Source: Narthecium ossifragum
Lineage: Eukaryota; Streptophyta; Magnoliopsida; Dioscoreales; Nartheciaceae
Assembly (NCBI GenBank): GCA_963920575.1
Contig: OY986969.1
Location: forward strand, 24,839,434 to 24,903,433
DNA length: 64,000 nucleotides
Reading direction: 5' to 3'
Made by a program: the position numbers and the translations under genes
Notes under the pieces: generated by a model
What the model was told of the DNA's origin: nothing
What the model saw: the letters and a program-made list of their open reading frames with translations, nothing else
The model's database searches: none
Shown here: positions 13,117 through 26,800 of the stretch, in pieces
Numbering within the stretch: position 1 is the first letter of the stretch
Layout of the letters: each line of letters starts with the position of its first letter

Positions 13117-13283
13117 AAAGATTACATGTGTAATTTAATATTTAATTACCATAATTATATGAATTCCAAATAATAAGTGAAGAATACACTTTAAAATAGC
13201 AAAGATTACATGTGTAATTTAATATTTAATTACCATAATTATATGAATTTCAAATAATAAGTGAAGAATACACTTTAAAATAC
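13117..13283. repeat. 84-bp tandem duplication
   Basis: The sequence beginning AAAGATTACATGTGTAATTT at 13117 repeats at 13201 with one clear substitution (GAATTCC versus GAATTTC). Lies inside the composite element at 12857-14177. Non-coding. Confidence 0.85.
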
Positions 13284-13599
13284 TTTAATATAAAAAACAT
13301 TAAACATTAATATAATATAGATACAACTCAAAGATTACATATGTAATAATACTAGGTGGGCCCCCCTGCCACCTGGCAGGGTAACCATCAAGTTAATAGG
13401 TGATTCAGTTATAAAAATCAAATTTAATAAATGAATTAGTATACTATAACTATAGGATAAATATAATTGTATAAATGTAATCAACCTTATAAGGGTGGTT
13501 ATTATGCATAACCGTTTTTGCCCCTTATAAGGTTAACTAGTACTCACATGTGCCCCTGGCACAGTTTTTAGTTATTGTTAATATAAAATTTTAACAAAC

Positions 13600-13680
13600 T
13601 CCCTGTAGTTTGTCTGGTTAGACGGCTGTGTTGACCCGTAAATGGTCTAGGGTTCGAAGTTTGGTCATAGCTTTTTGTTC
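13600..13680 (+). repeat. Possible tRNA-type SINE head
   Basis: An A-box-like stretch (TGTCTGGTTAGACGG, about 13611) is followed some 40 bp later by a B-box-like GGTTCGAAG (13651-13659). This spacing is that of a tRNA-derived SINE promoter. No complete tRNA fold is evident, so I do not call a tRNA gene. It could be a SINE remnant nested in the element around it. Confidence 0.35.
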
Positions 13681-14177
13681 ACTGCCACCATAAAACATAG
13701 CAGCTTAGGGTATATAAAATAAATATAAGTATTTGCATATTGCATAAGATAATAAGATAATATTAATAGAACTTAGGTTGATATGAATTAATGTAGGTTT
13801 ATATAAAGCAAACTTAGAGAATATATATAAAGAAACTTAGGGGATATGAATTAATGTATGTTAACCGTTATTGCTCCTTATAAGGTTGATATAAGATAAA
13901 ATTATATATTATTTATTATATATCATATTTTAATAAATAATATAATCAAAGTTTAATTATGTAATATAATATAAATTCTATAATTATATGACTGTCAAAT
14001 AATAAATGGAGAATAGAATATGAAAAGAAAGATGGGGGAATGAGTATTTTAATCATGTAGGAAATAGTTTAGGGAAGCTCATGTAGGATGTTGCAAATAG
14101 AAAAACTGTAAAATATGAGAGTAATATATATTGGAGTATTTTAGAGAAGATGGATAGGGAAGCTGATCCGAATGGCT

Positions 14178-14881
14178 TAACCATTATGTCCAAAGGGCTC
14201 ATCTCATTAAAATAATAATAATAAAAAACCTCTAATCAGAGCACGTGGATCTCACGTGCGCAGCCTCCGTCAGCAGACTGCACCAGCTAAAGCGAGCACG
14301 TGGAAAGCGCTCCCTCAACTGTGTAAGTAAGAAAAAAGATGCTCCCTCCATGACTCAAATCAATTCCAAATTGCCAAAAAAGCAACTCGATTATGGTTAC
14401 CACCCCCCAAGTTCTTCCCCGGTGTCGGATTCGGATCCATATCCCTTCGGATGTAAACAATATCCGAAGCTAAACCCTCGAATTAAAAATCAACCTTAAA
14501 CCCGTGTTATCTGGAACTCGAGGCTTTGTATTCACAAGAAAAATTTAATTTTTTTTAACTCGGATTCCAACGTTCACATCCATAACGGTCTGGACCGTTA
14601 TCGGATCAAGAACTGGCCAACAACGAGGTAAGTTCACCGCGAAGGACGCTATCCCATTTTAAACTCCGATCTCCAAATAAAGAATCGAATAGAACAAGAA
14701 AACTTGGCGGCAGGAAGGCATGTGAGCAGCAAGCAGCCGGAGACCCACTTCTCGACTCGCTCGCCTCCGCCCCCGAACCCCACTGGCTCCTCTCTCCGTA
14801 CCCTAAGAATTCGAAGTAGAGGCGAGATTAAAACCCTAGCTCTTGAATCCGCTTGTATCTTTCTTCGAGATCTCTCAGGAG
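14178..14881 (+). promoter_or_regulatory. Kinesin-7 upstream region and 5' UTR
   Basis: Sequence before the kinesin ATG. The last 180 bp become GC-rich and include AAACCCTAG at 14831-14839, a motif common in 5' regions of plant housekeeping and growth genes. No clear TATA box. The open frames on either strand here overlap the 5' UTR and show no domain. Confidence 0.4.
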
Positions 14882-17800
14882 ATGACCTCGAGGTTGCAGC
14901 GATCGAGCATTTCGCCATTCCGATCTCGGAAGGCCCCGGCCGCCGCGGCGACGCAGTCCAAGCCCGGCGGATGTCGGCCGACGACGCCGTCATCGGTCGC
15001 ATCGCGGCCAACCACGCCGTCTTCTGGGGCGCGGCCGGGGACGTCCTCGTCGGGGATGGCGCGGCCGAGTACGCCGTCTTCGACCTCCTCCTCGGTGTCG
15101 GCTCGGCCGGCTACCGATTCGAGGGTGTCACCGGTGTCCACCCCGATCATTCCATCCAGCCATCCTCCGGACCTGGCCCACGCTAAGGAGAACGTTATGG
15201 TCACCGTTCGGTTCCGGCCTCTCAGGTCTGGGAATCCCTTTCGCTTCTTGTTCTCGTTGGCTGCATTGGTTTCTTTTTTGGAGTTTTGGCTTACCGACTT
15301 GTTTCTTGATAGTATGCGGGAGATTAACAAAGGGGATGAGATAGCTTGGTACGCGGATGGGGACTTTACTGTTCGGAACGAGTACAATGCGTCCGTTGCG
15401 TATGGTTTTGGTTTGTACCAAACATCGTTCTCTTAATCTGCTTTCTTTAGTAGAAGATATATGTGCTGTTAGCTTCACGGGCGATTCTTGATTCAGGGCA
15501 AGACGTGGGTAATGATTGAAAATCTCTGATATCTTTGACGGTTTTCTTTTTTCTTCTTAGTACCTATCTTGTTAGGTAGTATGCTAAGACAACTCTCCCA
15601 TTCCCGTATTTTAGTTGATGCGCAGGGGTGGTTGTTTCCTTTTCTTGAATATATGATGTAGGGAATATAACAGCCAATTTAGAAGGACTATACTTAGCTT
15701 TCAAAGGACTGGTTTTTGAGTCCTTAGTTAAAGCTCCATAAGAATTGTTGGTTTTTGATTGAGATAATTCCTTAGGTTCTATCTTCTTGTAATTTCCTGC
15801 TTTGTGTGTAAAAGTTGTAAGTAGGATAGGTGGGCTATTGTCTTTTGTTTCACAAGTGATTCTTGAGTCCGTAGTTAAAGTTCTGCAAAAACCGTTGGTC
15901 TTTGATTGAGATAATTCCTTACGTTCTATCTTCTTGTAATGTCCTGCTTTGTGTATAAAAGTTTTGACTACGACAGTTGGCTATTGTCTTTTGTTTCACA
16001 AGTCGTTCTTGAGTCTGTAGTTAAAGTTCTGCAAGAATTGGTGGTCTTTGATTGAGATAATTCCTTCGGTTCTATCTTCTTGTAATATCCTGCTTGGTGT
16101 ATAAAGTTGTAACTAGGACAATTGGGCTACTGTATTTTGTTTCACAAGTCTTTTGAGTAAGTTGCACTTTCTTTGGGCCTGGTTATCAAGTTAAACTGTA
16201 GCATGTCTAAAATGCCACTCTTCTTTTGACTAGCTTGCTTTTTTATTCGCTTAGGATCTAATTGAGCACACTTGTGGAGGGGTAATTTATAATTATGCTT
16301 ATGTGCATATATGGGTATGATATTATGTAAAAAATGCATGTTTTACTCCTTTTTTATTTCCAGATAAAGTATTTGGGCCAGCAACAACAACACGTCATGT
16401 CTACGATATCGCTGCTCAGCATGTTATTAGTGGTGCTATGGAAGGAATTAACGGTAAATTCCTTTTCTTTAAATAGACCTAATGTGCTCATATATTTGTT
16501 CATTTGTTCTTTTTGTTCGATTTTTTCTATCATGATTATGCTGACTTGTTACCATCTCATAAATCCATCCGGAAAATGGTCGGGTGTTTTGCCTTCTTTA
16601 AGGGTCTAATGGCATCCATCTTCTACTCTAGATTGCAGCTTCTTTGAGGGCCTGTTTGGATACCGCGGATCCGCGGGATCCGCGGTATCCAAGGGACGGA
16701 ATCCGCGTCCGCGCGAATTGTGCGGACGCCGAAATCGGGATCCGCCTTGGGTGGATCCTGATTTTTGGGATCCGCTCGGGATCCGCCGTAGGATCCAAAC
16801 GGATGGATCCCGCGGATTGGAATCCGCGCGTCCCCGGATCCCACGGATCCGCGGGATCCAGGGCGCGCCAAACAGCCCCTGAGTGTTTCTACCTTTGTTG
16901 TTATATTTTGGCTGTAAAATCTTGCAATTCTTTCTATGTAATGTTCCCCAAAGAAAGTAAGTATGCATGTCCGATCTTGGATGATAAGCTGTCATGTCAT
17001 GATTCAATTTTAAGTACTATACCAAATATCCATCACCTTCTGGTTTTGCACGCATAGACCTTGATGGTTATTTGGGTGTTGCATTTTAATATTAGGCTAT
17101 TTTAACCGAATAATTTGTTGTTTGACTTTTTCCTAATTGGACATGAAATGCTTATGTTATAACTTAACGCTTCTGCCTATCTGCAGGTACTGTTTTTGCT
17201 TATGGTGTTACTAGCAGTGGGAAGACTCATACTATGCATGTAAATTTATGATCTTTTAATCTTCATCTGAAATCATGTCACATTTTCTGATGTGTTTTCA
17301 AGAATTGCTCAAATTTGATCTGCTGGAGCAGTTTTGTTATGCTGGAGTGCGATTCTTTGCATTTTGTTTACTTTCATATCTTGGTTTTGATATAGGGTGA
17401 GCAAAAGTCTCCTGGAATAATTCCATTGGCAGTTAAAGATGTATTCAGCATTATTCAGGAGGTTTAATACTGATCATTATATTTGCTGAAATGCATCTCA
17501 TGGTTTTCGCTCATTGTGTAAGTGATAACCTCGATATTGATTTTCTAATCATTTCAGACCCCAGGGCGAGAGTTCCTTTTGCGCGTTTCGTATCTCGAAA
17601 TATATAATGAGGTCAGTATAAATTTATCTTAAACTATGCATATCAGGCACCATAAGATCTTTGACTGATGTTTATCGTTTATGGCATGTATCGTAATTTC
17701 CAGTTAAATCACTCGATGAACTCTAGGAAGGCAATTAAGATTAATGCAGTTCTTATTGCATCATGTTTATTTTATTTTTTCAATTATGATAATAAAGAAA

Positions 17801-20800
17801 CAGAGCAGTCTTCAAAGTTCAAATACTTTGTTATCAATAGTAAGTAATGGGCAGAGATTCAATGGAAAACCAATCATGATACTGTAACAAAGACCAATCC
17901 TCATCTGACTAAGTAGGCAGAGCCATGATGTCGATCGACCCTGATTCCATTCTTCTCCCATTCATTATGGCACTTTGAAGTTTGAACATGTCTAGCCTAA
18001 AAGTTACAGATCTCTTCTTCAAGACTCATTCTTGCTTTCGCACCAATCCCACTCATTGCTTCTAAGTTTTAGTTTAAGCCTTTTCATTTTCATCTTAAAG
18101 TGGCCCATGTTTTTTTCTAATTACAAATGGCATACCTATTTTTGTGTAAGAATTTGGATTGATAAGCACCATATCTTTTTGGTTAAATTTAGGATGCTTG
18201 GAAAAAGTGCAGCTGATGTTCGTTGGGTTTGAGGCCCTGTTCATAGTACATAGATGTATATTTTAATCTCAGCTATCTTTGATAATATGCCGATGAATGT
18301 GCCCTAAAGGCGTGGACAAATATCAAGCATGAAGCAATGATATCCACAAAAGACTTGTAGAAATATAGATAATTTTGTTGACCATATCTAATGATACTTA
18401 ATAACAATTATTGGTATGTCTATTAACTGGTCTCCTAGACTTATGTATCTTATGCAGATGAGAGAGGTCTTTAGTGTAAAATGTAGAGGTGTAATCATTT
18501 GGTTATGAAGGAATTACTTCCCAAATTGAGGAAAACATACATATGTGATTTATAGAAATTTAGACCTTAAGGTTGCCAAGATGGCTAGGAAGGCCTTAAT
18601 TGGATCCTGCTCTAAATGGTTGCATTGTTGTTGTTGCTGATCTTCGTAACTGGCTGGTCGCTGTCCCGCTTTTCTATCCATATCCCTATTTCCAAAGAAA
18701 ATTTAGTTGGCATCTATCCTATTCATGACAAAGGCACACCCCCTTTATGGACTCTCTACTGCGTACTACTCTAGTATTTCCTACGAGTGAAGGAATCTGT
18801 GTCGCAAATAAGGGGTGCATTTGAGAAGGGCTTAGGCGAGTCATGCCTTGGCGGGCTCCTCTAACATTACTATAGGCTTTTCTCTATCTATTTGTAGGAG
18901 GCTAGGAGGAATTAGTTTGGTGTTGGGTGATAGAAATACAGCCTTGTCTTTCCAGAAAAGGCCGCCTCTTTCCAGTCTTTGGTCTCTTTCCAAAAAAGGC
19001 TGCCTCTTTCCGGTCATCGGTTTGAAAACTATTTTTGTATCATACATCATTCTCCAATCGAGGATATCTTTTATATATTGCTCTTTTGGGCTGTTACTTA
19101 TTTTAGTGATTTTTGTCTGCTCCTTATTCTGGTTTGCTTTGGGCTTTCAGGAGGCATATTGATGTCACAGTAATGTTGTATTTACAAGAGCTTTTGACAT
19201 GACCCTTCTGCTTCTTCAGTTAATTTTTTTCAAATATTTAACAAATCAATCTGAAGTCTCAGTATTCTTCTTGCATTCCCATGAATATGGTGTCTGTCAG
19301 TCACTAATCTTCCTTTTCCAGGTTATTAATGATTTGCTCGATCCAACCGGTCAGAACCTCAGAATAAGAGAAGATGCACAGGTTTGCCTTTTTAATTTTG
19401 GCTTGATTTCTTTGTAGGATGTAGATGTCTTTTTAAGAGATACAGGCAGACATGCATGTACTTGTGCTATCTGTGCAAAATGTGTCTGTGTGTGCTTGCA
19501 AGCTGATGTTCACCTGCACTCTAACGGGGTTTGGTGGCGTGGGCGTGCATGTAGCTGCATGCATGCTTGCACTACAGGTTGCTAGATTTCTTTCTAATAT
19601 AGTTGGAAAGCAATTCATGATAGGAGATTTGACATTTGGTTCTGTAGGCTTTATTTTGAGGTCTGTATCTTTTTCTAAATGATGACTATGTAGGGAACCT
19701 ATGTTGAGGGAATCAAGGAGGAGGTCGTACTCTCTCCTGCACATGCTCTTTCTCTAATAGCATCTGGAGAAGGTACTGTCACCAATTTGGTACAATGTTT
19801 GAGATATTACACCTACTTGCTATAGATTGACATAAATCACCACAATAGCTTGCTACTTTTATGTCGAATGCACATGTAACTTGGAGTGACAACAATATAC
19901 CATTCACAGTTTTGAACCACGGAAAGGAGTGATTCTGGGGAGTTTTTTGTTATTATTTATGGTCTTTGCTTAGTTTACATCATACCAGTATGCAGATTGG
20001 AAGAAATAAACTTAAGAATACTGAAGAGTGGAAAAAAAGAAGAAAACTTGCAATTAGAAGGTTGATAAAAGGGTTTCATGCACAGTTTCTGTCTGATGTC
20101 AGTTTGATGAAAAAATAAGCAAAACCTTTTATCCTTTACTCAATCAATGGAAACTCGTAGAACTCCATTGAAAAGCTTAAACGTGCCTAACTGATAATTC
20201 AATGGGGAAACCAATGTGTAGCTTATACTTGGAAATAATTGTATCATAGAGCCTAATTTAAAGCAAGAAACTTGCTCATTGCTCACTACTCTATCTTGAT
20301 TAGTGTTCCCAGTGTTATGCTCATGTTCTTGTTTGCTTTCTTTTGTCTGTTTCGATGTGTGATGATTCATGAACTCTCTTTCCTTATTTACATTGAACTC
20401 TTTTAGGCCATTTTTGTTTGAATAATTGCAAAAGTGATCATGGTTTTGGTAAAGTGCAGAGCACAGGCATGTTGGTTCAAATAACTTCAATCTACTCAGT
20501 AGTCGAAGCCACACTATATTCACATTGGTAAGCACATTTCGTTGTTAAATATGGTTTTATATATTCAACCGATCTATGCATGCAAACTCCTAATTTTTTA
20601 TTGACTTTGCTGTGACATGGGCTCTAATTATGTTACTTTATTTATCGATGTGAGTCATGTGACTACCATCCTCATTTTTAATTTTGCTTCAGACTTCTGC
20701 AACATGTTACATTTCCAGTTTTTCTCAGAGTTGTCTAAAAGAGCAGTAAAACTGTAAAACTTTTTAATTGCCCTTTGTATTCTATTTGGCTTTGCTATTA

Positions 20801-23800
20801 GAGAACAAAGCACTTCAAACCATTAATTGCTGTTTGATGTTTAAAAAGCTTAACAGTGTGCAGAATGGGATTCTTGAGACAAGTGTATTTTAGATATGCA
20901 AGGACTCTAGTATGTATAATGAATGACTGAGATTCTTTTGTCATGTTAGGAAGTGAGTTGGAATTCATAGTAAACTTGGGTGCCTACTTCTCGTGTCAGC
21001 AAAAATCTGTGGACAGTTTGCTTTAGTTTTGCTATTCTATTCAGTTTGTTCTTTTGTTTCTTGACCTCAGTTTGAGAATCAACAGAAATAGATAAGAAGA
21101 TTGAAATCCTGAATATGCTAAGTGAACATCAATTCTTTTGAATAGATGCTATTGCACACAAGGATTATCATGACAACGTGTCGGGCCAGTCATTGGTCTG
21201 CACGCCCTGTGCCGTTGGCATGGAGCCTCTTCAGGAGGGAGCTATACTCTACATGACCTCCATGCCGATTGACTGTAATCCATAATGGTATCGGTACCTA
21301 TTCTTTATGCCACGGATGCGATTATAGTAGAGGATAAGTTTGATGGTCGAATTATTTGCTCCCGTTCCTTTTCTTGGTGATATTTCTTTAGTTACTATTT
21401 TTGTGACATGTATTCAAATCTGCACCCTGGTTGGAAAAGTGTTAATCTTGTTACTGCTGGTTGAAGACTGCAAAATAGACCTGACTTTGTTACATTAGAC
21501 ACCTGGCAATTTCAGTGATGTAGTGAACATACACAGCAGACGTTTTTCGTGATGCAGTATCAGATATGATAATTTAATGTGTTGTCCAAACCTGTTTTCC
21601 TGTGCGCGTGCTTAATGAATACATGTATTTATAGTTTATTTTGAGAGAAACACAAACGTGTGTTGATATGTCTAATTGCATTTTCTTTTCTTCATATTGT
21701 TGCACATATTTGTTCATGGAAAGCAATTCTGTTTTGTCCCCATGTGTCCATTGTGCCCATTGTTTGTTATATTATAGACACATCTCAACTTGCTTGGCTA
21801 ATTCTTGATGGTGTATGAAGTATAGGCAAAGTGTCTAGACTATTATAAGAGTGAAAATTTGCTTGTGATGCTGCTTTGTTATAGAGATTTCGGGGGTTTT
21901 GTAACGCCATAGTTTGCCTTATCTAGAACTTTGATCAGTGGCTAATGGTTGTTTGGTACACCTACAGACCGTTGAAAGTAGTCCATCAGGTGAAAATGAA
22001 GGCGATGAAGATGTGAGACTGTCTCAGTTGGTAAGCAAAAAGACGATTATTTTCCGCCATGACAATCCTGATTGTCTTGCATTCTTGTCATTTTGTTTTT
22101 TCATTATATAACTCATGGCTTCTTTTCAGAACTTGATTGATCTTGCAGGATCTGAAAGTTCTAAGACTGAAACCTCTGGGTTGAGACAGAAGGAAGGCTC
22201 ATACATCAACAAAAGTTTACTTACTCTTGGAACTGTAAGTTTACCTCTTTCTTTTTGGTTTTGTTAGTTTTCCAGCTTCCATTGTGAGACATCCTGTTAT
22301 GCACCAGCATTCTTCTCTGACATTTTTTCTGGCTGTTTTTTTTTGTTGCAATTCTTCTTTGTTTACCTTTCTTTTCGTTTCTTGTTTTTCCATTCTGATT
22401 GGATAGATCTTGAATGCCATCTTCTTCTTTTTTCTCACCAGGCAATGCCTAGCATGGCTAATGATATTTCCGACTATTAGTAGCTTAGTATCCTATTTTT
22501 GTCTTTGCTATCTTTGAGGGTATCTCTTAGTTTTTCTTTTTGGGCTTTCACATTTTCATTATCTGTCGATTTCAAAATATGAATCTGCCATTATGCTGTT
22601 TGGGGCTGGCCACCTTCTTTCTTTTGGGTGTAGAAAGTTGCTTCGCAAAGTGGTCCAGATGCTGCTTGGTGGTCCTGGTCTTGTCTCCACTTTCCCTCAT
22701 TATGGTTCCATGTATTTCCAATTTGATAAGTATTCTGTGCCACCACGCTGTGTGGCTATTAACATTGTGCCAGATGCCATGCTTATATCCTGCATTTGTT
22801 TCCATAGCATTCTTCATTATCCTACTCATGATTTTTTTGTACGGACATAGGCATCATAATTCATAAACAGAATGGCTGTTGTTTATAAATTAAGTATCCA
22901 GGCATCTCTGTGAGATCAAGTCAGCCATGCACTATACAGCTGGGCACTTCATCTCGGCTGAGGTGGACTGTCTCCTATTTGGGAATTGACACATAGGAAT
23001 GTCATTAAGGTGTGGAAATAAATCAGTTGAAAACAATGTGGCAGGTCAAAGGGGCAAACCTGATCACATAAATTGCTTATCAGACCAGCTGGCAGTTACA
23101 TACTTTAGTCTTGCTTGATGATGCCTTCCTTACATTTTTCTTCTCTCTCTTGCTGAGTTTTGTATTGTCTTTATCATGTCAGGTGATTGCTAAACTGACA
23201 GATGGTAACTCTACACATATACCATACCGAGATTCAAAACTGACTCGGTTATTGCAGTCCTCTCTTAGTGGGCATGGTCGCATATCGGTAAGTTCTCTTA
23301 TGCCATTCTCTGTTACAGTTTTCCTATATGTGGCATAAGACTTGAATGACAGAATATTGTGGTTCATTATCTTTTAGTCATAGTTCTCTACTTATTAATT
23401 TGTTATTTTATTATTTCTTCAGCCACTATCTTTTCATTTTCTTCACTGCCTTTTCTCTCAGCTTATCTGTACAGTTACACCCGCTTCTAGTAATAGTGAA
23501 GAGACACACAACACGCTGAAGTTTGCGCACAGAAGCAAACATGTAGAGATTAATGCTTCACAGAATAAGGTGAGTACATGCTATTGTGATGTAACTAAAT
23601 ATTCGCAGCTCTGTTCATTAAAATGGGGACTGATCATCGGAATATCATAGATAATGGACGAGAAGTCTCTGATAAAGAAGTACCAAAGGGAGATTTCCTG
23701 CCTAAAACAGGAGTTGCAGCGACTGAAGCGTGGGATGATGGAGAAACCATTTATGTTCACTTCAAATGAAGAAGATCTTGTAAACTTAAAGCTTCAGGTA

Positions 23801-26800
23801 TTATTCAAAACTTTATATACATGTTAGTCATTTGAGAACTACCTATCGATATCTTTTTCTAGAATAATGGCCTTTCAAAACTTTTAATAATAATTTGGAA
23901 AGTCACATTCGATTGCTTTTCGGAGACATATCCCTAAATTAACAAGTTTGGCGGCGGGGGTCAGTGGGGAACCTGTAGCATAGCAAGGGGCTGAAAAATA
24001 TAAACGTGTAATTGGATTGCTATGCAATTTCATTGATCATCTGACAAAGTTATTCTTTTGAGGGCTCTATGTTATTCCAACTGATTAAGGCCATGATGTC
24101 TTAACTTTCTCTTCTGCCCCTAGCGAAGAAATATTTTTATGTCCTTATGTCCTCTTTTTTTCCTAGTCGTAAATTAAGTATACTCTCAATGTCATCTTCA
24201 AGGAAACAATTCTGCTATTGTGGCAGCGTATTTAATTCCTTAACAAGTCAGGTGAGGTGTTAGTTTACTGAAGGTATTGATGTTAAATAACCTACAGTTA
24301 ATTATGCCTGAATTTCTGGATCGCTTCCCAAGCATCTTCCCATGAACCCTATGGTGTGTGATTGTCTAGGAATGGACATGCATGACTTGGCTTTACAGAA
24401 GTCCTTAATTAGGCCTCCTTGAGAACCAGTGCCTAGGAAATGTTCCAGAGTTATATTTGTTGCTTGACATAGAAATCCTTGTAGTATCTGGTCCTGTCAG
24501 TACAAAAGTCCAGTCTTCCATTTATAATTCTACTTTAGCAGTGCTTTTTATGGTGCATAAGTGTCTAAAATAACTTTGATGACTTATAAATTCAGTCTAA
24601 GTAGTTTCAAGGTGCCTTCATCCTTATGTATCTTACAATATGCGCTTTCATTCTGATGCATTTGTGCCTTCTTCACAGCATTTAAGATTGAGGCTGTTTG
24701 TCATGCTCCTAGTTATGATTTCCTTTCTCCATTTAACTTTGTAAAATAAATATATGTTGCTTCAATCTGTTTATATGGTCCCTTTCATTCTAATGCATTT
24801 GATTTGGTTTGCCAAAGCTGGAAGCTGGTCAAGTCAAGTTGCAATCAAGATTGGAAGAGGAGGAGCAAGCAAAAGCAGCTTTGATGGGGAGGATTCAACG
24901 CTTAACTAAATTGATACTTGTATCCACAAAGGCTACAATTCCTTCAAATACTTCAGATATATCTGGTCATAGGAGGCGGCATTCTTTCGGGGAAGATGAG
25001 GTGCAAATCTGTAACTAATTTTCTTATTTGACTGATGTTTCTGATTAATGGGTTGCCTTAATTAGTTGCAGTTTTTTTGTGATAATATATGTTCTTATAA
25101 AGTCCAAATCACTACTCAATGGAATATGGTTGGGATTTGCCTGATCTGATCCATAGCATGCTTTCAAGATGGGGGGCCATACATGACACCAACTACAGTG
25201 GATCCCAATTAATTTGCAATTGGGTCCATTCTACTAGGAAACCTAGCCGCTGCAATCTATTTGTTGTTATTGCTACTATGAACAACATGCAGTATACCTT
25301 TTTCTGTATAATCTGAAACTACAGCCATTTATTTTATCTCCTGATCGTCGTTTGTGGCAGCTGGCATATTTACCTGATAGGAAACGAGAGTGCATTATAG
25401 AAGATGATGCTAGCAGTTTTGGTTCGGAATTTTCAGAAGGGAAGTATGAGAATGGCAATGACGAGTCTATTAAGCTTGACAAAAAGAATCGAATGCGTGG
25501 AATGTTGGGCTGGCTCAAATTGAAGGTATCTCATTCCCCACCTGCTTCAGTTTCCTTTATAACATCCATATATCATGGATGAGTTCCCTATCATGAAAAG
25601 TTTCTAGTGTTGGATATACTATCTCGTTTGTGTCATTATAGGTATAGCTTTAGCTTTGAAGATGAAGAAATGGCTTTACAGATCTTAATTCCATAATCTT
25701 AAATGAATATACACTCTCTTTTGATTACTGATCTCATGACCCATTTAACATTGTGCATATTTATAGGTAGCTTTTCTGTCTATTTCCACATGCTGCTTAT
25801 ATGGGCCTGGATCTCGGATTTACTCCCATTAATTTGTGCATAATTTAGCTCACTAACTAGTTGTAATTCAATCTAATGTAGAAACATGAGCATTTTCATG
25901 GGCTCTCAGCAAGTGCTGATAGTGACAGTTCTGCCAGTGGATCACCATCGTGCTTGCAGTCATCACAGCAAAGAAATTCAGATAATGGCATGAAAGATGT
26001 AAGGAGGAAATCTACAAGTAGGAAGAGTGATGATCCTACTTCTGTTGTTGATGCATTCCCTGAGAGAACACAAGCAGGGGATTTATTCAGTGCAGCAGTT
26101 AGGGGACGTCGGCCACCACCGGTGAGACATGTTTTTAGGATTCAGTTTTTGATATGGTACTGATTTTGCTATTTATATAGGACTCCTCTATTGATCATGT
26201 TTGAAATTATACTTGTTGGTAATCAGGGCTTATCGGCTGTAGTCATGTTATTGTTATGTAAGCTTTAATCAATCTAGAGGTCGTGGTGTCCAAGTATGAT
26301 GGTTTATTCTTATGTGCTAGGCAGAGCTTCTGATGATGAGATTCAGTATTGGGCTGATGAGTGCACTGGTATCTGACTAGAGCTTAGTCTCAAATGCTTG
26401 TGGGTTTTGATTTTTGGAAAACTCTTGTCCTTTTTCAGTTTTTCTAGAGTAGGAGGTCCTAGAATAACTTAGTCGTTTCGACGTTTGGTGCAGTTTGCAG
26501 AGGCTGGGAGAAAGCTAACAATTTTTTTTAACTTTTGCCTAAATAAAATTAGTAGGAGAAAGGTTATGGAGGCATAAATCTAAAGTTCATGCCAAGAGTT
26601 AAGAATTTGCTTACGTTGCAATTTCAATACCAGCAGTGCTGAAGCTGTAAAGCGGAATAAAGATGTATACAGGTCATTACAATGAGGACTTGAAGCGACA
26701 TCATCTTGAAGCATGTATCATCTGGAAGATGATGTATATATTCAACAAAAAATTGTGATGCCTATGACATCTATATGTAAGAATTGAAGATAAGAATTCA

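Larger units (their letters stand above)
12857..14177. mobile_element. Decayed MITE-like element, about 1.3 kb, composite
   Basis: The left end GAGCACCTGCATCAG and the right end CTGATCCGAATGGCT are imperfect inverted repeats, flanked by TAA (12854-12856 and 14178-14180). The ends resemble those of the element at 5157-5999 (GAGCATCCGCAGCAG), so they may be one family. The interior is AT-rich and includes an 84-bp tandem duplication and a possible nested insertion at about 13350-13890. No transposase frame. The boundaries are persuasive, but the unusual length means two elements could be nested. Confidence 0.55.

Noticed and set aside
16606..17057. Open frames on both strands across the GC-rich MITE
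   Set aside because: Arg/Asp/Pro/Gly repeats caused by GGATCC-rich palindromic DNA. The same artefact recurs at the second MITE (52771-53133).
20140..20535. 131-codon minus-strand frame in the kinesin gene
   Set aside because: It runs antisense through kinesin exon 9 and adjacent intron with no domain; the sense exon is conserved.
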